The notes under the pieces: model-generated
Seen by the model: the letters and a program-made list of their open reading frames with translations, nothing else
Database searches by the model: none
What the model was told of the DNA's origin: nothing
DNA from: Selenomonadales bacterium
GTDB lineage: Bacteria; Bacillota; Negativicutes; Sporomusales; UBA7701
Direction of reading: 5' to 3'
Length of the DNA: 39,449 nucleotides
NCBI GenBank assembly: GCA_029975165.1
Contig: JARKPR010000071.1
Coordinates: forward strand, 1-39,449
Program-made: the position numbers and the translations under genes
Shown here: piece after piece, positions 1 to 9,044 of the stretch
How positions within the stretch are numbered: position 1 is the stretch's first letter
Layout of the letters: the number at the start of each line of letters is the position of its first letter

Positions 1-141
1 GTAGGCTACGAATTCCGCGCCGCCCGATTTGGACAGCAGCAGCGTGATGGCCGCCGTCAGCGACGTCTTCCCGTGGTCGACGTGGCCGATCGTGCCGATA
101 TTGACGTGCGGTTTGGTCCTCTCGAATTTCTTCTTTGCCAT
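1..141 (-). CDS. tuf: Elongation factor Tu, N-terminal part (runs off the left edge)
   Basis: EF-Tu is the GTPase that delivers aminoacyl-tRNA to the ribosome. The 47 visible codons begin [16 protein letters not shown] and carry the G1 P-loop GHVDHGKTS at about residues 20-28, diagnostic of EF-Tu. The ATG at 141 is preceded by the Shine-Dalgarno GGAGGG. The gene is transcribed leftwards out of the window. A terminator of the upstream gene (264-291) separates it from that gene, so it should have its own promoter in 142-263; I found no convincing -35/-10 pair there. In many clostridia a tuf copy sits between the tRNA cluster next to sigH and rpmG-secE-nusG, so those genes probably follow (inference). 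Confidence 0.95.
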   Translation of the reverse strand, partial: MAKKKFERTKPHVNIGTIGHVDHGKTSLTAAITLLLSKSGGAEFVAY

Positions 142-263
142 ATTTCTTTCCCTCCTTAACCCCTAGTGGCTGCACAAGGTAACTACACTAGTATTTTACA
201 AAACAAGGGTATTCTATTAACGACTGGCAAATTCCTGCTCACTCCGGGCGGAGATGCGGACAC

Positions 264-291
264 AAAAAAGCCCCGCCGTTTCCGGCGAGGC
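264..291 (-). terminator. Intrinsic terminator of the PrcB-domain gene
   Basis: On the minus strand a GC-rich stem (270-278 with 283-291, one mismatch) is followed by six T (264-269). It lies 45 nt past the stop of the gene at 337-1302. Confidence 0.85.
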
Positions 292-336
292 TCCAGGCTA
301 CCGGCAACACCGCAGATGGGGCCTTATCGGCGACCG

Positions 337-1302
337 TCAGCGCGGCACGATAGTATACGTCACAAGCACCGTCCCGTACTGGTCCGTGAACGCGATGCGG
401 ACCGGGGAGGCAAAATTCAGCATCGTGCGGTCCAGCGTCAAATAATCGTCCGCCTTCGTCGCCGTCGTATCGCCGCTCTGCGGGCTCTTGGTCCGCACCG
501 TCACCGTCAGGTCGTTGCCGTTCCTCACCACCTTGGCGATGCCCACCCCGTACCCCTGCGGCGCCACCGAGCCCACCCGGGCAAACAGCAGCATCTGCCG
601 GGAAAAATTCGTCCCATCGAGGACGGCGGCGGGGATGGCGCTGTCCGTCCCGGTCGTCCGCGGGTCCTGCAACGCGACGCCGAACGTCATATCCGCCGGA
701 TAATTAGCTTGGCGCCAGCTCCAGGAATCGAAGGCGTTCGTCTGGAAGACCGTATTCTGGTTGGCCGGGGCGATCGGGCCGACCAGCGCCGCGCCCGGGA
801 AGAAGCTGGCCGGCGTATAAGTCGCCGGGCGGTTCCTGTCGCCGATGCCGCGGATGGTCGTTATCCGCCACGAGCCGCCGGCGCGCTCCAGATCGACCTT
901 GAAGGTCTGGCCGTTGTGCACAACCCGCACCGTCGCCCGGTTGCCCGTTTTCGCCAGCAGCGAAAACGAATCCCTGGTGGCGTTGAAACCATACTTGGCG
1001 GCGTTCGCCATCACCACCTGCACAGGGCTCTCCATTTCCCAGCGGTCGCGGTCCCGTCCCCGGTCGCGGTCGCGATCCCGGTCGCGGTCCTTCTCCTTCG
1101 CCTGGTCGCCCTGGTTCTTATCTTTGGCCGTCGCCGCGTCCGCCGCGCTTTCCGCCACCGACTGCGGCGCGGCGAACACCTTGGCCACCGGGAACCCGTT
1201 CAGCAGCGCCGTCGACATCACCCCCGCCACTGCCACCGCCGCCGCCATCTTCTTATACCGGCGCCGCAGCCGCCTTCTCTTCGTTGTTGTTGTCGTCTGC
1301 AT
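337..1302 (-). CDS. Secreted or anchored PrcB-domain protein with Arg-Asp repeat linker
   Basis: 321 aa. A basic N-terminus (TKRRRLRRRYKK) is followed by a hydrophobic segment at about 19-44 ending FAAPQS, which reads as a signal peptide or signal anchor. Next comes a charged linker with about seven RD dipeptides (residues 72-87). The C-terminal third (about 235-300) resembles the PrcB C-terminal family: a GYGVGIAKV strand, then a P-x-x-GD turn, then a DDYLTLDR strand. That family is known from a protease-complex subunit of Treponema and from many secreted Firmicute proteins of unknown role. The ATG at 1302 has GGGAGGGG 8 nt upstream. It lies between the tRNA operon terminator and tuf and appears monocistronic. 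The domain call is from pattern only; the function is unknown. Confidence 0.75.
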   Translation of the reverse strand: MQTTTTTKRRRLRRRYKKMAAAVAVAGVMSTALLNGFPVAKVFAAPQSVAESAADAATAKDKNQGDQAKEKDRDRDRDRDRGRDRDRWEMESPVQVVMANAAKYGFNATRDSFSLLAKTGNRATVRVVHNGQTFKVDLERAGGSWRITTIRGIGDRNRPATYTPASFFPGAALVGPIAPANQNTVFQTNAFDSWSWRQANYPADMTFGVALQDPRTTGTDSAIPAAVLDGTNFSRQMLLFARVGSVAPQGYGVGIAKVVRNGNDLTVTVRTKSPQSGDTTATKADDYLTLDRTMLNFASPVRIAFTDQYGTVLVTYTIVPR

Positions 1303-1402
1303 TTATCCCGCCCCTCCCATCGATGTTTTCTATTTTAGTCTTCGCCGGAGACGAGGGAGAGTTGCAAAGTATTTATTGGCAGTTACGGCCCCCCATGCGC
1401 AC

Positions 1403-1434
1403 AAAAAAAGCCCCCGCTACTCCTAGCGGGGGCT
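1403..1434 (-). terminator. Intrinsic terminator of the tRNA operon
   Basis: An 11-bp perfect stem (1409-1419 with 1424-1434) is followed on the minus strand by seven T (1403-1409). It lies 12 nt after the tRNA-Met CCA end. Confidence 0.92.
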
Positions 1435-1445
1435 TGTCTGCCTTA

Positions 1446-1522
1446 TGGTGGCGGCGCACGGATTTGAACCGCGGACCCAGCGGGTATGAACCGCTTGCTC
1501 TAGCCAACTGAGCTACGCCGCC
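1446..1522 (-). tRNA. tRNA-Met(CAT), elongator
   Basis: 77 nt with encoded CCA. The anticodon arm is AGCGG / TTCATAC / CCGCT. The normal G1-C72 pair and the absence of the GGG/CCC anticodon-stem pattern of initiators make this the elongator tRNA-Met. It is the last gene of the five-tRNA operon. Confidence 0.95.
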
Positions 1523-1529
1523 ATAAAAA

Positions 1530-1605
1530 TGGAGCTGATGACCGGGATTGAACCGGTGACCTTATCCTTACCAAGGATACGCTCTACCGACTGAGCTACA
1601 TCAGC
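1530..1605 (-). tRNA. tRNA-Thr(GGT)
   Basis: 76 nt with encoded CCA. The anticodon stem TATCC/GGATA encloses loop TTGGTAA, anticodon GGT. It is 7 nt from the following tRNA-Met in the operon. Confidence 0.95.
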
Positions 1606-1613
1606 ACTTTCAG

Positions 1614-1639
1614 CGGCCGGCGGCATGAACCGCCGGCCG
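1614..1639. repeat. 10-bp perfect inverted repeat between tRNA-fMet and tRNA-Thr
   Basis: Arms 1614-1623 and 1630-1639 pair perfectly around a 6-nt loop. There is no T-run on the transcribed minus strand, so it is more likely a processing hairpin in the tRNA precursor than a terminator (inference). Confidence 0.6.
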
Positions 1640-1648
1640 TTTATTGAT

Positions 1649-1725
<77 letters not shown>

Positions 1726-1760
1726 ATGTTAAAATGTGGGTCACCGTAAGTTGTGGTAAG

Positions 1761-1846
1761 TGGTGGAGGGGGGTGGATTCGAACCACCGAAGGCGATAGC
1801 CGGCAGATTTACAGTCTGCTCCCTTTAGCCACTCGGGAACCCCTCC
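1761..1846 (-). tRNA. tRNA-Tyr(GTA)
   Basis: 86 nt with encoded CCA and the long variable arm of class II tRNAs. Anticodon stem GCAGA/TCTGC encloses loop CTGTAAA, anticodon GTA. Confidence 0.95.
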
Positions 1847-1857
1847 ATATTATGCTG

Positions 1858-1933
1858 TGGAGCTGGCGAAGGGAATCGAACCCCCAACCGCGGGTTTACA
1901 AAACCCGTGCTCTGCCGATTGAGCTACGCCAGC
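1858..1933 (-). tRNA. tRNA-Thr(TGT)
   Basis: 76 nt with encoded CCA. Anticodon stem CGGGT/ACCCG encloses loop TTTGTAA, anticodon TGT. It is the first gene of the operon, 30 nt after the -10 box. Confidence 0.95.
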
Positions 1934-1963
1934 GAAGACTTGCGTCGTTTAGTGACAAAAGTT

Positions 1964-1992
1964 ATTATATAATAACCCCATCTTTATGTCAA
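1964..1992 (-). promoter_or_regulatory. Consensus sigma-A promoter of the tRNA operon
   Basis: On the minus strand TTGACA (1987-1992), a 17-bp spacer and TATAAT (1964-1969), perfect in both hexamers and spacing. It drives the Thr-Tyr-fMet-Thr-Met tRNA operon. Confidence 0.93.
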
Positions 1993-2124
1993 TAGCCCAA
2001 CGCGATTTCCTGGCGAAGTTCATCAGGCTTGTTCCGCCTGACGAGATATAAGTTTATCACACCTCCGGCCGATCCGCAAGTGGTAACTGATGGATATTGC
2101 GGCGGCATTTATCGCCGGCCGCGC

Positions 2125-3327
2125 TCAGGCCCGCAGCGTGAACACGCTTATCTCCGGCGGGCACCCCAGCCGGAAGGGCAGCCAGTGGCCCGCCCCGCTC
2201 GAAACATAACCGTAGACGCCGTTCTCGCGGAACATGCCGCGGATATAATGCTGAAACCGCAGCAGCGGCACCCCGCCGATCACCACCTGGCCGCCGTGGG
2301 TATGGCCGGTCAGCGTCAGCGGCACCTTGGCCGCGAAACCGTCAAAAAGAAAATCCGAATGATGGGCGATCAGCACGCGCACCGCCTCGGGCGGCACGTT
2401 GCGGCTGGCAGCCTGGAAGCACTGCTCCCGCCGGTCAGCGCTCACGCCCAGGCTGCGGCGGCCGACGACAGCCGCCGACGGGTAATCGACCCCCAGCAGG
2501 TAAAGCGGCCGGCTGCCCGGCACGATCAGGGCGTTCTCATCGGTGAGGATCTTGATCCCCTGCCGCTCCAGCTCGGCGCGGATCAGCCCCGGATTGCGGA
2601 AATACTCGTGATTGCCCATACAGAAATACACGCCGTGCGGGACGGTCGCCTGCAAGGCCGCCAGGCGGGCGACCGCCGGCTTGAGCAGGGCCAGGTCGTC
2701 GATCAAATCGCCGGTCATGACCACCAGGTCCGGTTTCTCGGCCGCCAGACGGGTGAGCACGGCATCGAGCCGCGCCACGTCGACATACGGCCCCACATGC
2801 GTATCACTCACCTGGCCGATCCTGAAGCCCTCGAGACCGGCCGGCAGCCCGGGCACGGCGACTGCATGGCGCACCACCGCCAGCTCGGTCTGCGCCCCCA
2901 GCACCCCCTGCGCGCCCGTCCCGAACGCCACCAGCGGCACCGCCGCCAGCGTCCGGTGCAAGAAGACGCGGCGCGTCATCCCCGGCCCCGCCGGCCCGTC
3001 GTTCCCGGCCGGCCCCTTCTTCACCAGCAGCCGGTCGGCCACGAACAGCAGCGGCTGGAGGACGAGGAGGCAGAGCTGCCCCACCAGCCACGCCAGCGCG
3101 AAATACACCAAATATACATACGCCCCGTCTTCGAAAACCGGCATCGGCGGGCGCTGGCGCCAGCCGAGCAGCGGCACCAGCACGGCCGTCGCCGTCAGCG
3201 CCGCATACGCCAGCTTCACCTGCCAGGTCCGGTAAAAAAGAAACAGCCGCGCCAACAGCCGATAATTCAGCCAACTGATGATGACAAACGCGAAAAGCAC
3301 GAAATACATCGAAGTAAAAAAGCGCAT
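2125..3327 (-). CDS. Membrane-anchored calcineurin-like metallophosphoesterase (YkuE/YaeI type)
   Basis: 400 aa. About four hydrophobic segments lie in residues 5-100, followed by a Tat-like TRRVFLHRTLA stretch near 118 and a metallophosphoesterase domain from about 165 to the end. All metal-binding blocks are present: SDTH (174-177), GDLIDD (206-211), GNHE (238-241), a His-His pair (about 322) and GHTHGG (341-346). The family hydrolyses phosphoesters with two metal ions; YaeI/YkuE members act at the membrane, and LpxH-like or UDP-pyrophosphate roles are possible but not shown. The ATG at 3327 is chosen because GGAGG lies 5 nt upstream; an in-frame ATG 18 nt earlier has no ribosome site. Monocistronic. 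Confidence 0.9.
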   Translation of the reverse strand: MRFFTSMYFVLFAFVIISWLNYRLLARLFLFYRTWQVKLAYAALTATAVLVPLLGWRQRPPMPVFEDGAYVYLVYFALAWLVGQLCLLVLQPLLFVADRLLVKKGPAGNDGPAGPGMTRRVFLHRTLAAVPLVAFGTGAQGVLGAQTELAVVRHAVAVPGLPAGLEGFRIGQVSDTHVGPYVDVARLDAVLTRLAAEKPDLVVMTGDLIDDLALLKPAVARLAALQATVPHGVYFCMGNHEYFRNPGLIRAELERQGIKILTDENALIVPGSRPLYLLGVDYPSAAVVGRRSLGVSADRREQCFQAASRNVPPEAVRVLIAHHSDFLFDGFAAKVPLTLTGHTHGGQVVIGGVPLLRFQHYIRGMFRENGVYGYVSSGAGHWLPFRLGCPPEISVFTLRA

Positions 3328-3452
3328 ATTGCCTCCGGGAATCAAATCTATATATTATATTTTAGACGCCTGGCCGGCGAATACCTCTTGGAACATCCCG
3401 CCTATTATTGCGCCGCCGTCATAGCCGCGCAAGCATAACCATTATCCCCAGG

Positions 3453-3475
3453 CCCGCTTCATACTATGAAGCGGG
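3453..3475. repeat. 10-bp perfect hairpin in the divergent intergenic region
   Basis: Arms 3453-3462 and 3466-3475 with a 3-nt loop. No T-run follows on either strand. It lies between the divergent metallophosphoesterase and lipoprotein genes; function unknown. Confidence 0.5.
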
Positions 3476-3606
3476 GCCCTAGCTTGTAGACAGCCCGAGC
3501 CCCTCATATTCCCAGCCCCTTCGCCGTTACCTCCGCCCGCCGGCGGCGTTCAATAGGGTGCGGCGGAAACCGCAGACCGCGCTAAAACAACCTACAGGAG
3601 GTCCTG

Positions 3607-4056
3607 ATGAAAACCATCCGCGCCAGCAAAGCCTCCGGCCTTCTCGCCGCCGTGCTGCTGTCGGCAGCCTTGCTTCTCGGCGGCTGCGTGAGCACCACCC
3701 CCACCGGCTCCCCCGCCTCGCCCTCCGTGCCGTCCGGCCCGGCGACCGGCGCCGGGGAGACCAAGGTCGTGTACAACTACGGCGACACCGGCAAAGTCCG
3801 GCTGTCCGCCAACAACCTCGTCCTCAAAGTCGGCGACAAGCTCATCCTCCAGCCGGCCGCCGGCCTGACGAAAAACACCCGCTTCAAGTCCGCCGGCAAA
3901 TACTTTATCGGCGACATCATGAAACAGGAAGCCGACAAGCCGAACAGCGGCCAGGTGGTCTTCACCGCCGTCAAAGCCGGCAAGGGCCAACTCCAGGTGA
4001 TCCCGGACACGGACAAGGTCGACCGGGCCGTCGACCTCTGGGTGACAGTCGAGTAA
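3607..4056 (+). CDS. Small lipoprotein of unknown function
   Basis: 149 aa. A type II signal peptide is visible: basic KTIRASK, hydrophobic core, lipobox LLGGC with the lipid-modified Cys at about residue 27. A Ser/Pro/Thr/Gly-rich linker follows (28-50), then a roughly 95-residue beta-rich domain with VRLSANNLVLKVGDKL and a C-terminal AGKGQLQVIPD...VDLWVTVE strand pattern. This resembles Ig-like or chagasin-type domains of secreted proteins, but no family is recognised with confidence. The ATG has AGGAGG 6 nt upstream. An inverted-repeat element begins 18 nt after the stop, followed by three hairpins. Confidence 0.8.
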   Translation: MKTIRASKASGLLAAVLLSAALLLGGCVSTTPTGSPASPSVPSGPATGAGETKVVYNYGDTGKVRLSANNLVLKVGDKLILQPAAGLTKNTRFKSAGKYFIGDIMKQEADKPNSGQVVFTAVKAGKGQLQVIPDTDKVDRAVDLWVTVE

Positions 4057-4074
4057 TCTTTGCCCGCTACCAGG

Positions 4075-4226
4075 GGAATTGCCTACGAAGTCCATCTGCG
4101 GCTTTATCCCTGCGGCCGCTTGCTGGCGTACGTCCCATGTACGCGGCCGGGCGCTGGCGCCATCCTGGGCCGTCGTCGCGGCGCGTCCTCGCGACGCCTC
4201 GCACCTGGAGCTTCGCAGACAATTCC
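4075..4226 (+). repeat. 3'-end inverted-repeat element, copy A
   Basis: Outer arms 4075-4090 and 4211-4226 match at 14 of 16 positions as inverted repeats (GGAATTGYCTRCGAAG). Inside the left arm is CCATCTGCGGC, inside the right arm GCACCTGG, and near the centre GCGTACGT...GTACGC. These inner blocks recur in copies B (9045-9227) and C (19820-19939). The element starts 18 nt after the lipoprotein stop codon. Confidence 0.75.
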
Positions 4227-4244
4227 GGCAACCCAAGAAGCGAA

Positions 4245-4269
4245 AGAGACCATATTGGTTACGGTCTCT
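4245..4269. repeat. 7-bp inverted repeat (AGAGACC/GGTCTCT)
   Basis: Perfect 7-bp arms at 4245-4251 and 4263-4269, 11-nt loop; the first of three consecutive hairpins after element A. Confidence 0.6.
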
Positions 4270-4273
4270 CCAA

Positions 4274-4333
4274 GAGTGCAGACAAAACCCGCTTTCAGGC
4301 CGCAAGGCTAGGAAGCGGGTTTTGTTTGCACTC
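4274..4333. repeat. Long 23-bp hairpin
   Basis: Arms 4274-4296 and 4311-4333 pair over 23 consecutive positions on the plus strand, two of them G-U, around a 14-nt loop. No T-run follows the stem, so it is not a canonical terminator, although it could block transcription or protect an mRNA 3' end. Confidence 0.75.
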
Positions 4334-4335
4334 TG

Positions 4336-4367
4336 ACGGGAACATACCCTTTCAGGTATGTTCCCGT
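4336..4367. repeat. 13-bp perfect hairpin
   Basis: Arms 4336-4348 and 4355-4367 are exact inverted repeats around loop CTTTCA. It starts 3 nt after the preceding 23-bp hairpin, and both share the string CTTTCAGG at the loop. Confidence 0.75.
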
Positions 4368-4481
4368 ACAAGGGGAATCAGGCAAGGCGTACCACAGCGA
4401 AGCTGGCACCGCGGCTCCGGCGGCGGCGTTTATAGCTACAAACGGCAATATAGGCCCAGTACTATTAATATTGACAATTCT

Positions 4482-5843
<1,362 letters not shown>

Positions 5844-5923
5844 AATATTTTATTCATTATGTCGACATATTGCTTCTAGAATAATTATGTTATCTAGCTG
5901 GAACAGCTGCCGACGACGACCAT

Positions 5924-6085
5924 ATGCTGAAGAACCTATTATAGCAGCTTGGTAAAGAAATACCGCAAGGAACAGTGGTCACGGCAGAACTTCTTGGCCA
6001 TCTGACAACAGAAAATGCCGCAGTATTGTCTCATGAATTCCATGCGCAATCATGCCACTCTATTCTCTCCGTGGCGCGGTCCTGA
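5924..6085 (+). pseudogene. Possible remnant of a small gene (in-frame TAG)
   Basis: An ATG at 5924 opens a frame of 53 codons ending TGA at 6083-6085, broken by TAG at codon 7 (5942-5944). The rest reads like natural protein (QLGKEIPQGTVV...HLTTENAAVLSHEFHAQ). Base composition matches the neighbouring collagen gene rather than the GC-rich chromosome. No family recognised; it may be chance. Confidence 0.25.
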
Positions 6086-6204
6086 AGCCTTGGAAGTATA
6101 TGGTTATAGGTATCCCGGTGTCATGGCTATCGTACTATGCCCCAGGCGCTCCCGAACGGCTTGAGGTCGATCGTTCTTTGCTGTCGGCACCATGACGGGA
6201 ACAC

Positions 6205-6251
6205 AAAAAACAAGCCCCGTCGGCCGTTTTGCGGCGGCGGACGGGGGCTTG
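6205..6251 (-). terminator. Intrinsic terminator of the alpha/beta hydrolase gene
   Basis: A long GC-rich stem, imperfect in the middle (about 6211-6225 with 6237-6251), is followed on the minus strand by six T (6205-6210). Confidence 0.85.
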
Positions 6252-6301
6252 CCATGCGTTTATTGTCATTTCGGGTGGGATTACCGTCTTTCTTTCGTTA
6301 T

Positions 6302-7186
6302 CTATTTACTTTTCGCAAAAGCCCCGCGGAGCTTGTCCACCATCAGGCGCCCCGCCTCCTCCGCCGCGGCCGGCGCCCCGAAGTGGGTAAACGCGTGATA
6401 GCAGCCGGCGAACACCCTGTACGCCGTATCCACCCCCGCCGCCTCCAGGCGCGCGGCGTACCGGCCCTGCTCCGGGCGGAGCGGGTCGTACTCGGCCGAA
6501 ATGACCAGCGCCGCCGGCAGCCCGCCGAGGTCGCCGGCCAGCAGCGGCGAAACGAGCGGCTTGTAAATGTCCGCCGGCGTATTGTAATAGCAGGCGGTGA
6601 AAAAATCCCGCGTCTTCGGCGTCAACAGCTTATCGGCCGTCGGCGGGTCCTTGTACGGGTCGATGGTCAGATCGAGGGGCGGGTAGTTCAGCACCTGAAA
6701 AACAAGGGAAAACTCGCCCCGTTCCTTCGCCAGCAGGCAAAGGGCCGCCGCCAGGTTGCCCCCGGCGCTGAAGCCGCCGACGGCGATCCGCGCCGGGTCG
6801 GCGCCCAGCGCGGCGGCGTCGCCGCGCACCCAGCGGACGACATCGTAGCACTCCTCCAGGGCCACCGGGAACTTGTGCTCCGGCGACAGCCGGTAATCCA
6901 CGTTGACCACCAGGCAGCCCGCCCCGTCGGCGATCCGCCGGCACCACTTATCGTCGTCCTCGGCGCTGCCCATCACGAATCCGCCGCCGTGCATGCTGAC
7001 GAAAATGGGCAACGCCTCCGCCGGCCCGCCGGCCGGACGGTACAGCAGCACGCGCGTATCGCCCGCCCCCGTCGGCACCGTCCGCTCCTCCGCCCCGCCC
7101 TCCGGGACGCGGCCCTGGCGTGCGGCGAAATTCTTCCGCGCGTTTATCGCCATCTTGGCCATCTTGACCATATCGAAGCCGCTCAC
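6302..7186 (-). CDS. Alpha/beta hydrolase, hormone-sensitive-lipase (Aes-like) family esterase
   Basis: 294 aa, probably a cytoplasmic carboxylesterase for short acyl esters. Visible marks: oxyanion-hole motif HGGGF (66-70), nucleophile elbow GFSAGG with Ser140, acidic residue Asp234 in EYDPLRP, and catalytic His264 in CYHAF. Length is normal for the family. It starts with GTG at 7186, with GGGGG 7 nt upstream. It follows uppP on the same strand after 28 nt and probably shares its transcript; a terminator follows at 6205-6251. The physiological substrate cannot be told from sequence. Confidence 0.9.
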   Translation of the reverse strand: MSGFDMVKMAKMAINARKNFAARQGRVPEGGAEERTVPTGAGDTRVLLYRPAGGPAEALPIFVSMHGGGFVMGSAEDDDKWCRRIADGAGCLVVNVDYRLSPEHKFPVALEECYDVVRWVRGDAAALGADPARIAVGGFSAGGNLAAALCLLAKERGEFSLVFQVLNYPPLDLTIDPYKDPPTADKLLTPKTRDFFTACYYNTPADIYKPLVSPLLAGDLGGLPAALVISAEYDPLRPEQGRYAARLEAAGVDTAYRVFAGCYHAFTHFGAPAAAEEAGRLMVDKLRGAFAKSK

Positions 7187-7214
7187 ACTCTGACCCCCTA
7201 TCGGCGCGGAACGC

Positions 7215-8012
7215 TCACCGCATGAAGAAATACCAGTACGACACCGCGGCCAGCACGAAGCGATAATAGGCGAACGACGCCAGCGTCGAGCGGTTGAGGA
7301 ACCGCAGGAACCACACGATGGAAAGATAGGCGACGACGAACGACACCGCGAAGCCGATGGCGATCATCACCAAGTCGTCACGGCTGAACTTACTCAACGC
7401 CTTCAGCAGGTCGTACAAACACGCCATAAACATCAGCGGCACGGCGACGATGAACGAGAACTCGGCCGCCGCCGTGCGGTTCATGCCGAACAGCAGCCCG
7501 CCGGCGATCGTCGAACCGGAACGCGAAAAGCCCGGCCACAGCGCCAGGATCTGGAACAGGCCGACGAAGAACGCCTGGGCGATGGTCATATCCTCCACCT
7601 CGCGGGTCACCGGCCGCTTGGCCGCCCACTCGGCGGCCAGCATCAGCACCGCCCCCGCCACCAGGCCGATAATGACCGTGAACGGCGAAAAGAGATACGC
7701 CTTTATCGGCCCGTGGAGCAGGAACCCGACGCCGGCCACCGGCACGATGCCCGCGGCCACGTGCCAGGCCGACAGGCCGGCGGTGCTCGTGATCCTCCGC
7801 ACGTCCATCATCCGGTAAAACTTGTCGCGATAGAGGATGAACACCGACAGGATGGCCCCCAGCTGGATGAACACCTCGAAGACGCTGGCCTTCTCACCCT
7901 CGAAGCCCAGCAGCGACCCGACCAGGATCATATGGCCGGTCGACGAAATGGGCAAGAACTCGGTCAGCCCTTCCACGATGCCGATTATCACCGCTATTAC
8001 ATATTCGTTCAA
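7215..8012 (-). CDS. uppP: Undecaprenyl-diphosphatase
   Basis: 265 aa polytopic membrane protein (BacA family) that dephosphorylates undecaprenyl diphosphate to recycle the lipid carrier of peptidoglycan and other envelope polymers; overproduction gives bacitracin resistance. Both signature blocks are present: EGLTEFLPISSTGH (14-27) and PGFSRSGS (160-167), with about eight hydrophobic segments. The start is TTG at 8012, chosen because GGGGGG lies 8 nt upstream. A sigma-A-like promoter lies at 8049-8076. The esterase gene follows 28 nt downstream. Confidence 0.95.
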   Translation of the reverse strand: MNEYVIAVIIGIVEGLTEFLPISSTGHMILVGSLLGFEGEKASVFEVFIQLGAILSVFILYRDKFYRMMDVRRITSTAGLSAWHVAAGIVPVAGVGFLLHGPIKAYLFSPFTVIIGLVAGAVLMLAAEWAAKRPVTREVEDMTIAQAFFVGLFQILALWPGFSRSGSTIAGGLLFGMNRTAAAEFSFIVAVPLMFMACLYDLLKALSKFSRDDLVMIAIGFAVSFVVAYLSIVWFLRFLNRSTLASFAYYRFVLAAVSYWYFFMR

Positions 8013-8048
8013 ACGAAAATCCCCCCAACATTGGACACACTATTATAC

Positions 8049-8076
8049 ATTATATACCATCATTACCCAAATTCAA
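8049..8076 (-). promoter_or_regulatory. Sigma-A-like promoter of uppP
   Basis: On the minus strand TTGAAT (8071-8076), a 16-bp spacer, TATAAT (8049-8054). A second overlapping TATAAT lies at 8042-8047 with TTGGGT 17 bp upstream. Confidence 0.75.
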
Positions 8077-8243
8077 GCGTCCCGGCATATTTATCGCCAG
8101 GCCGCCCGCACATCCCCATCATATTCCGCGCAACCGCACGGTATGCGCCACAGCCCCGCGCAGGACGAGCCCGCCGCACTGCGGTTCGCCAACGTCCGTC
8201 ATATCTGCCCCCTTCCTTCGCCGCCCGCCGGCGAACTCCTCCG

Positions 8244-8948
8244 TCAATGCAGGAACGAGCCGTTCTCGGCCACATCCTCCCTGACCACGTGCAGCTGCCC
8301 CTCCCGGTCCATAAAGGCTACGAAAACCTCCTCCAGCCGCTCGCCGTACCGCCCGCGGAACTCCTCGATCTGCCCGGCGGAAAAACCGAGCTTCGATAAA
8401 GCCGCCTCCTGCAGCTCCCCCTCAAGCACCACCGGCACCAGCACGCGGTTGGGCGCCACTTCCCGCCCCAGGCGTCTGGCGGTGAGCGGCAGATACTCCG
8501 CCTTCTTCAGCACGCTCAGCCGGCCGGTCGGCTCGAGGATCGCCAGCTCCACCTCGGTAATGTCGAAAACATCCTTCTCCCGCAGCATCTGCAGCAGCAT
8601 CTCGGCCGTCATCCGCGCCCCCCGCAGATTGGCCTTGATGAGCTGGCCGTCCTCCACCACCACCGTCGGCGCGTAATTGATACGGGTGTACACCCCCCGG
8701 TACTTCATACTGATCCAGCTGACCGCGACCTGGGTCGCCCCGAGCACCACCAAAGCGGCCAACGCATGCCCCAGCTCGATGCGCGGATCGGCGATGCTCG
8801 CCCCGGCCACCGTCCCGGCGGTGATCGACATGGCGAAATCGAGCGGCGTCAGGTCGGCCATCTGGCGCTTGCCGGCCACCAGCCAGATTGTGACCAGCAC
8901 CGCCATCGTCGCGACAACGGTAAAAACGATCGAACCCAGCTCTCCCAT
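8244..8948 (-). CDS. YetF/DUF421 family membrane protein
   Basis: 234 aa. Three N-terminal hydrophobic segments (about 5-25, 37-55, 60-80) are followed by the two-part soluble DUF421 domain with the typical APTVVVEDGQLIKANLRGAR block and EVELAILEPTGRLSVLKK. Members include YetF, YrbG and YcaP; several are sporulation- or germination-linked in Bacillus, but no biochemical activity is established. The ATG at 8948 has GGAGG 7 nt upstream. It is on the same strand as uppP, 231 bp before it, but uppP has its own promoter, so they are probably separate units. Confidence 0.9.
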   Translation of the reverse strand: MGELGSIVFTVVATMAVLVTIWLVAGKRQMADLTPLDFAMSITAGTVAGASIADPRIELGHALAALVVLGATQVAVSWISMKYRGVYTRINYAPTVVVEDGQLIKANLRGARMTAEMLLQMLREKDVFDITEVELAILEPTGRLSVLKKAEYLPLTARRLGREVAPNRVLVPVVLEGELQEAALSKLGFSAGQIEEFRGRYGERLEEVFVAFMDREGQLHVVREDVAENGSFLH

Positions 8949-9003
8949 GTCCGCACCTCCCGTCGAAAGTAGTGTAGACCGCTCTACCGCTCTTTATAAA
9001 CGC

Positions 9004-9027
9004 AAAAAAAGGACGACATTGTCGTCC
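9004..9027 (-). terminator. Intrinsic terminator of the peroxiredoxin transcript
   Basis: 7-bp stem GGACGAC/GTCGTCC (9011-9017, 9021-9027) followed on the minus strand by seven T (9004-9010). Repeat element B lies between it and the peroxiredoxin stop. Confidence 0.88.
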
Positions 9028-9044
9028 CTTTTCCCGTCATGCCG

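Larger units (their letters stand above)
4057..4481. other. Gene-free region packed with inverted repeats
   Basis: 425 bp between the lipoprotein stop and the convergent collagen-like gene. It holds repeat element copy A (4075-4226) and three hairpins (4245-4269, 4274-4333, 4336-4367). No coding potential is seen; the open frames here are shadows. Confidence 0.7.
5844..6301. other. 458-bp intergenic region, AT-richer on its left
   Basis: It holds the presumed promoter of the collagen-like gene (about 5844-5900), a possible decayed gene fragment (5924-6085) and the terminator of the alpha/beta hydrolase (6205-6251). Nothing else is recognised. Confidence 0.6.

Noticed and set aside
5875-5905. 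AATAATTATG-like sequence before the collagen gene, resembling the peroxide operator
   Set aside because: The match is partial and the region is AT-rich, so chance similarity is likely.
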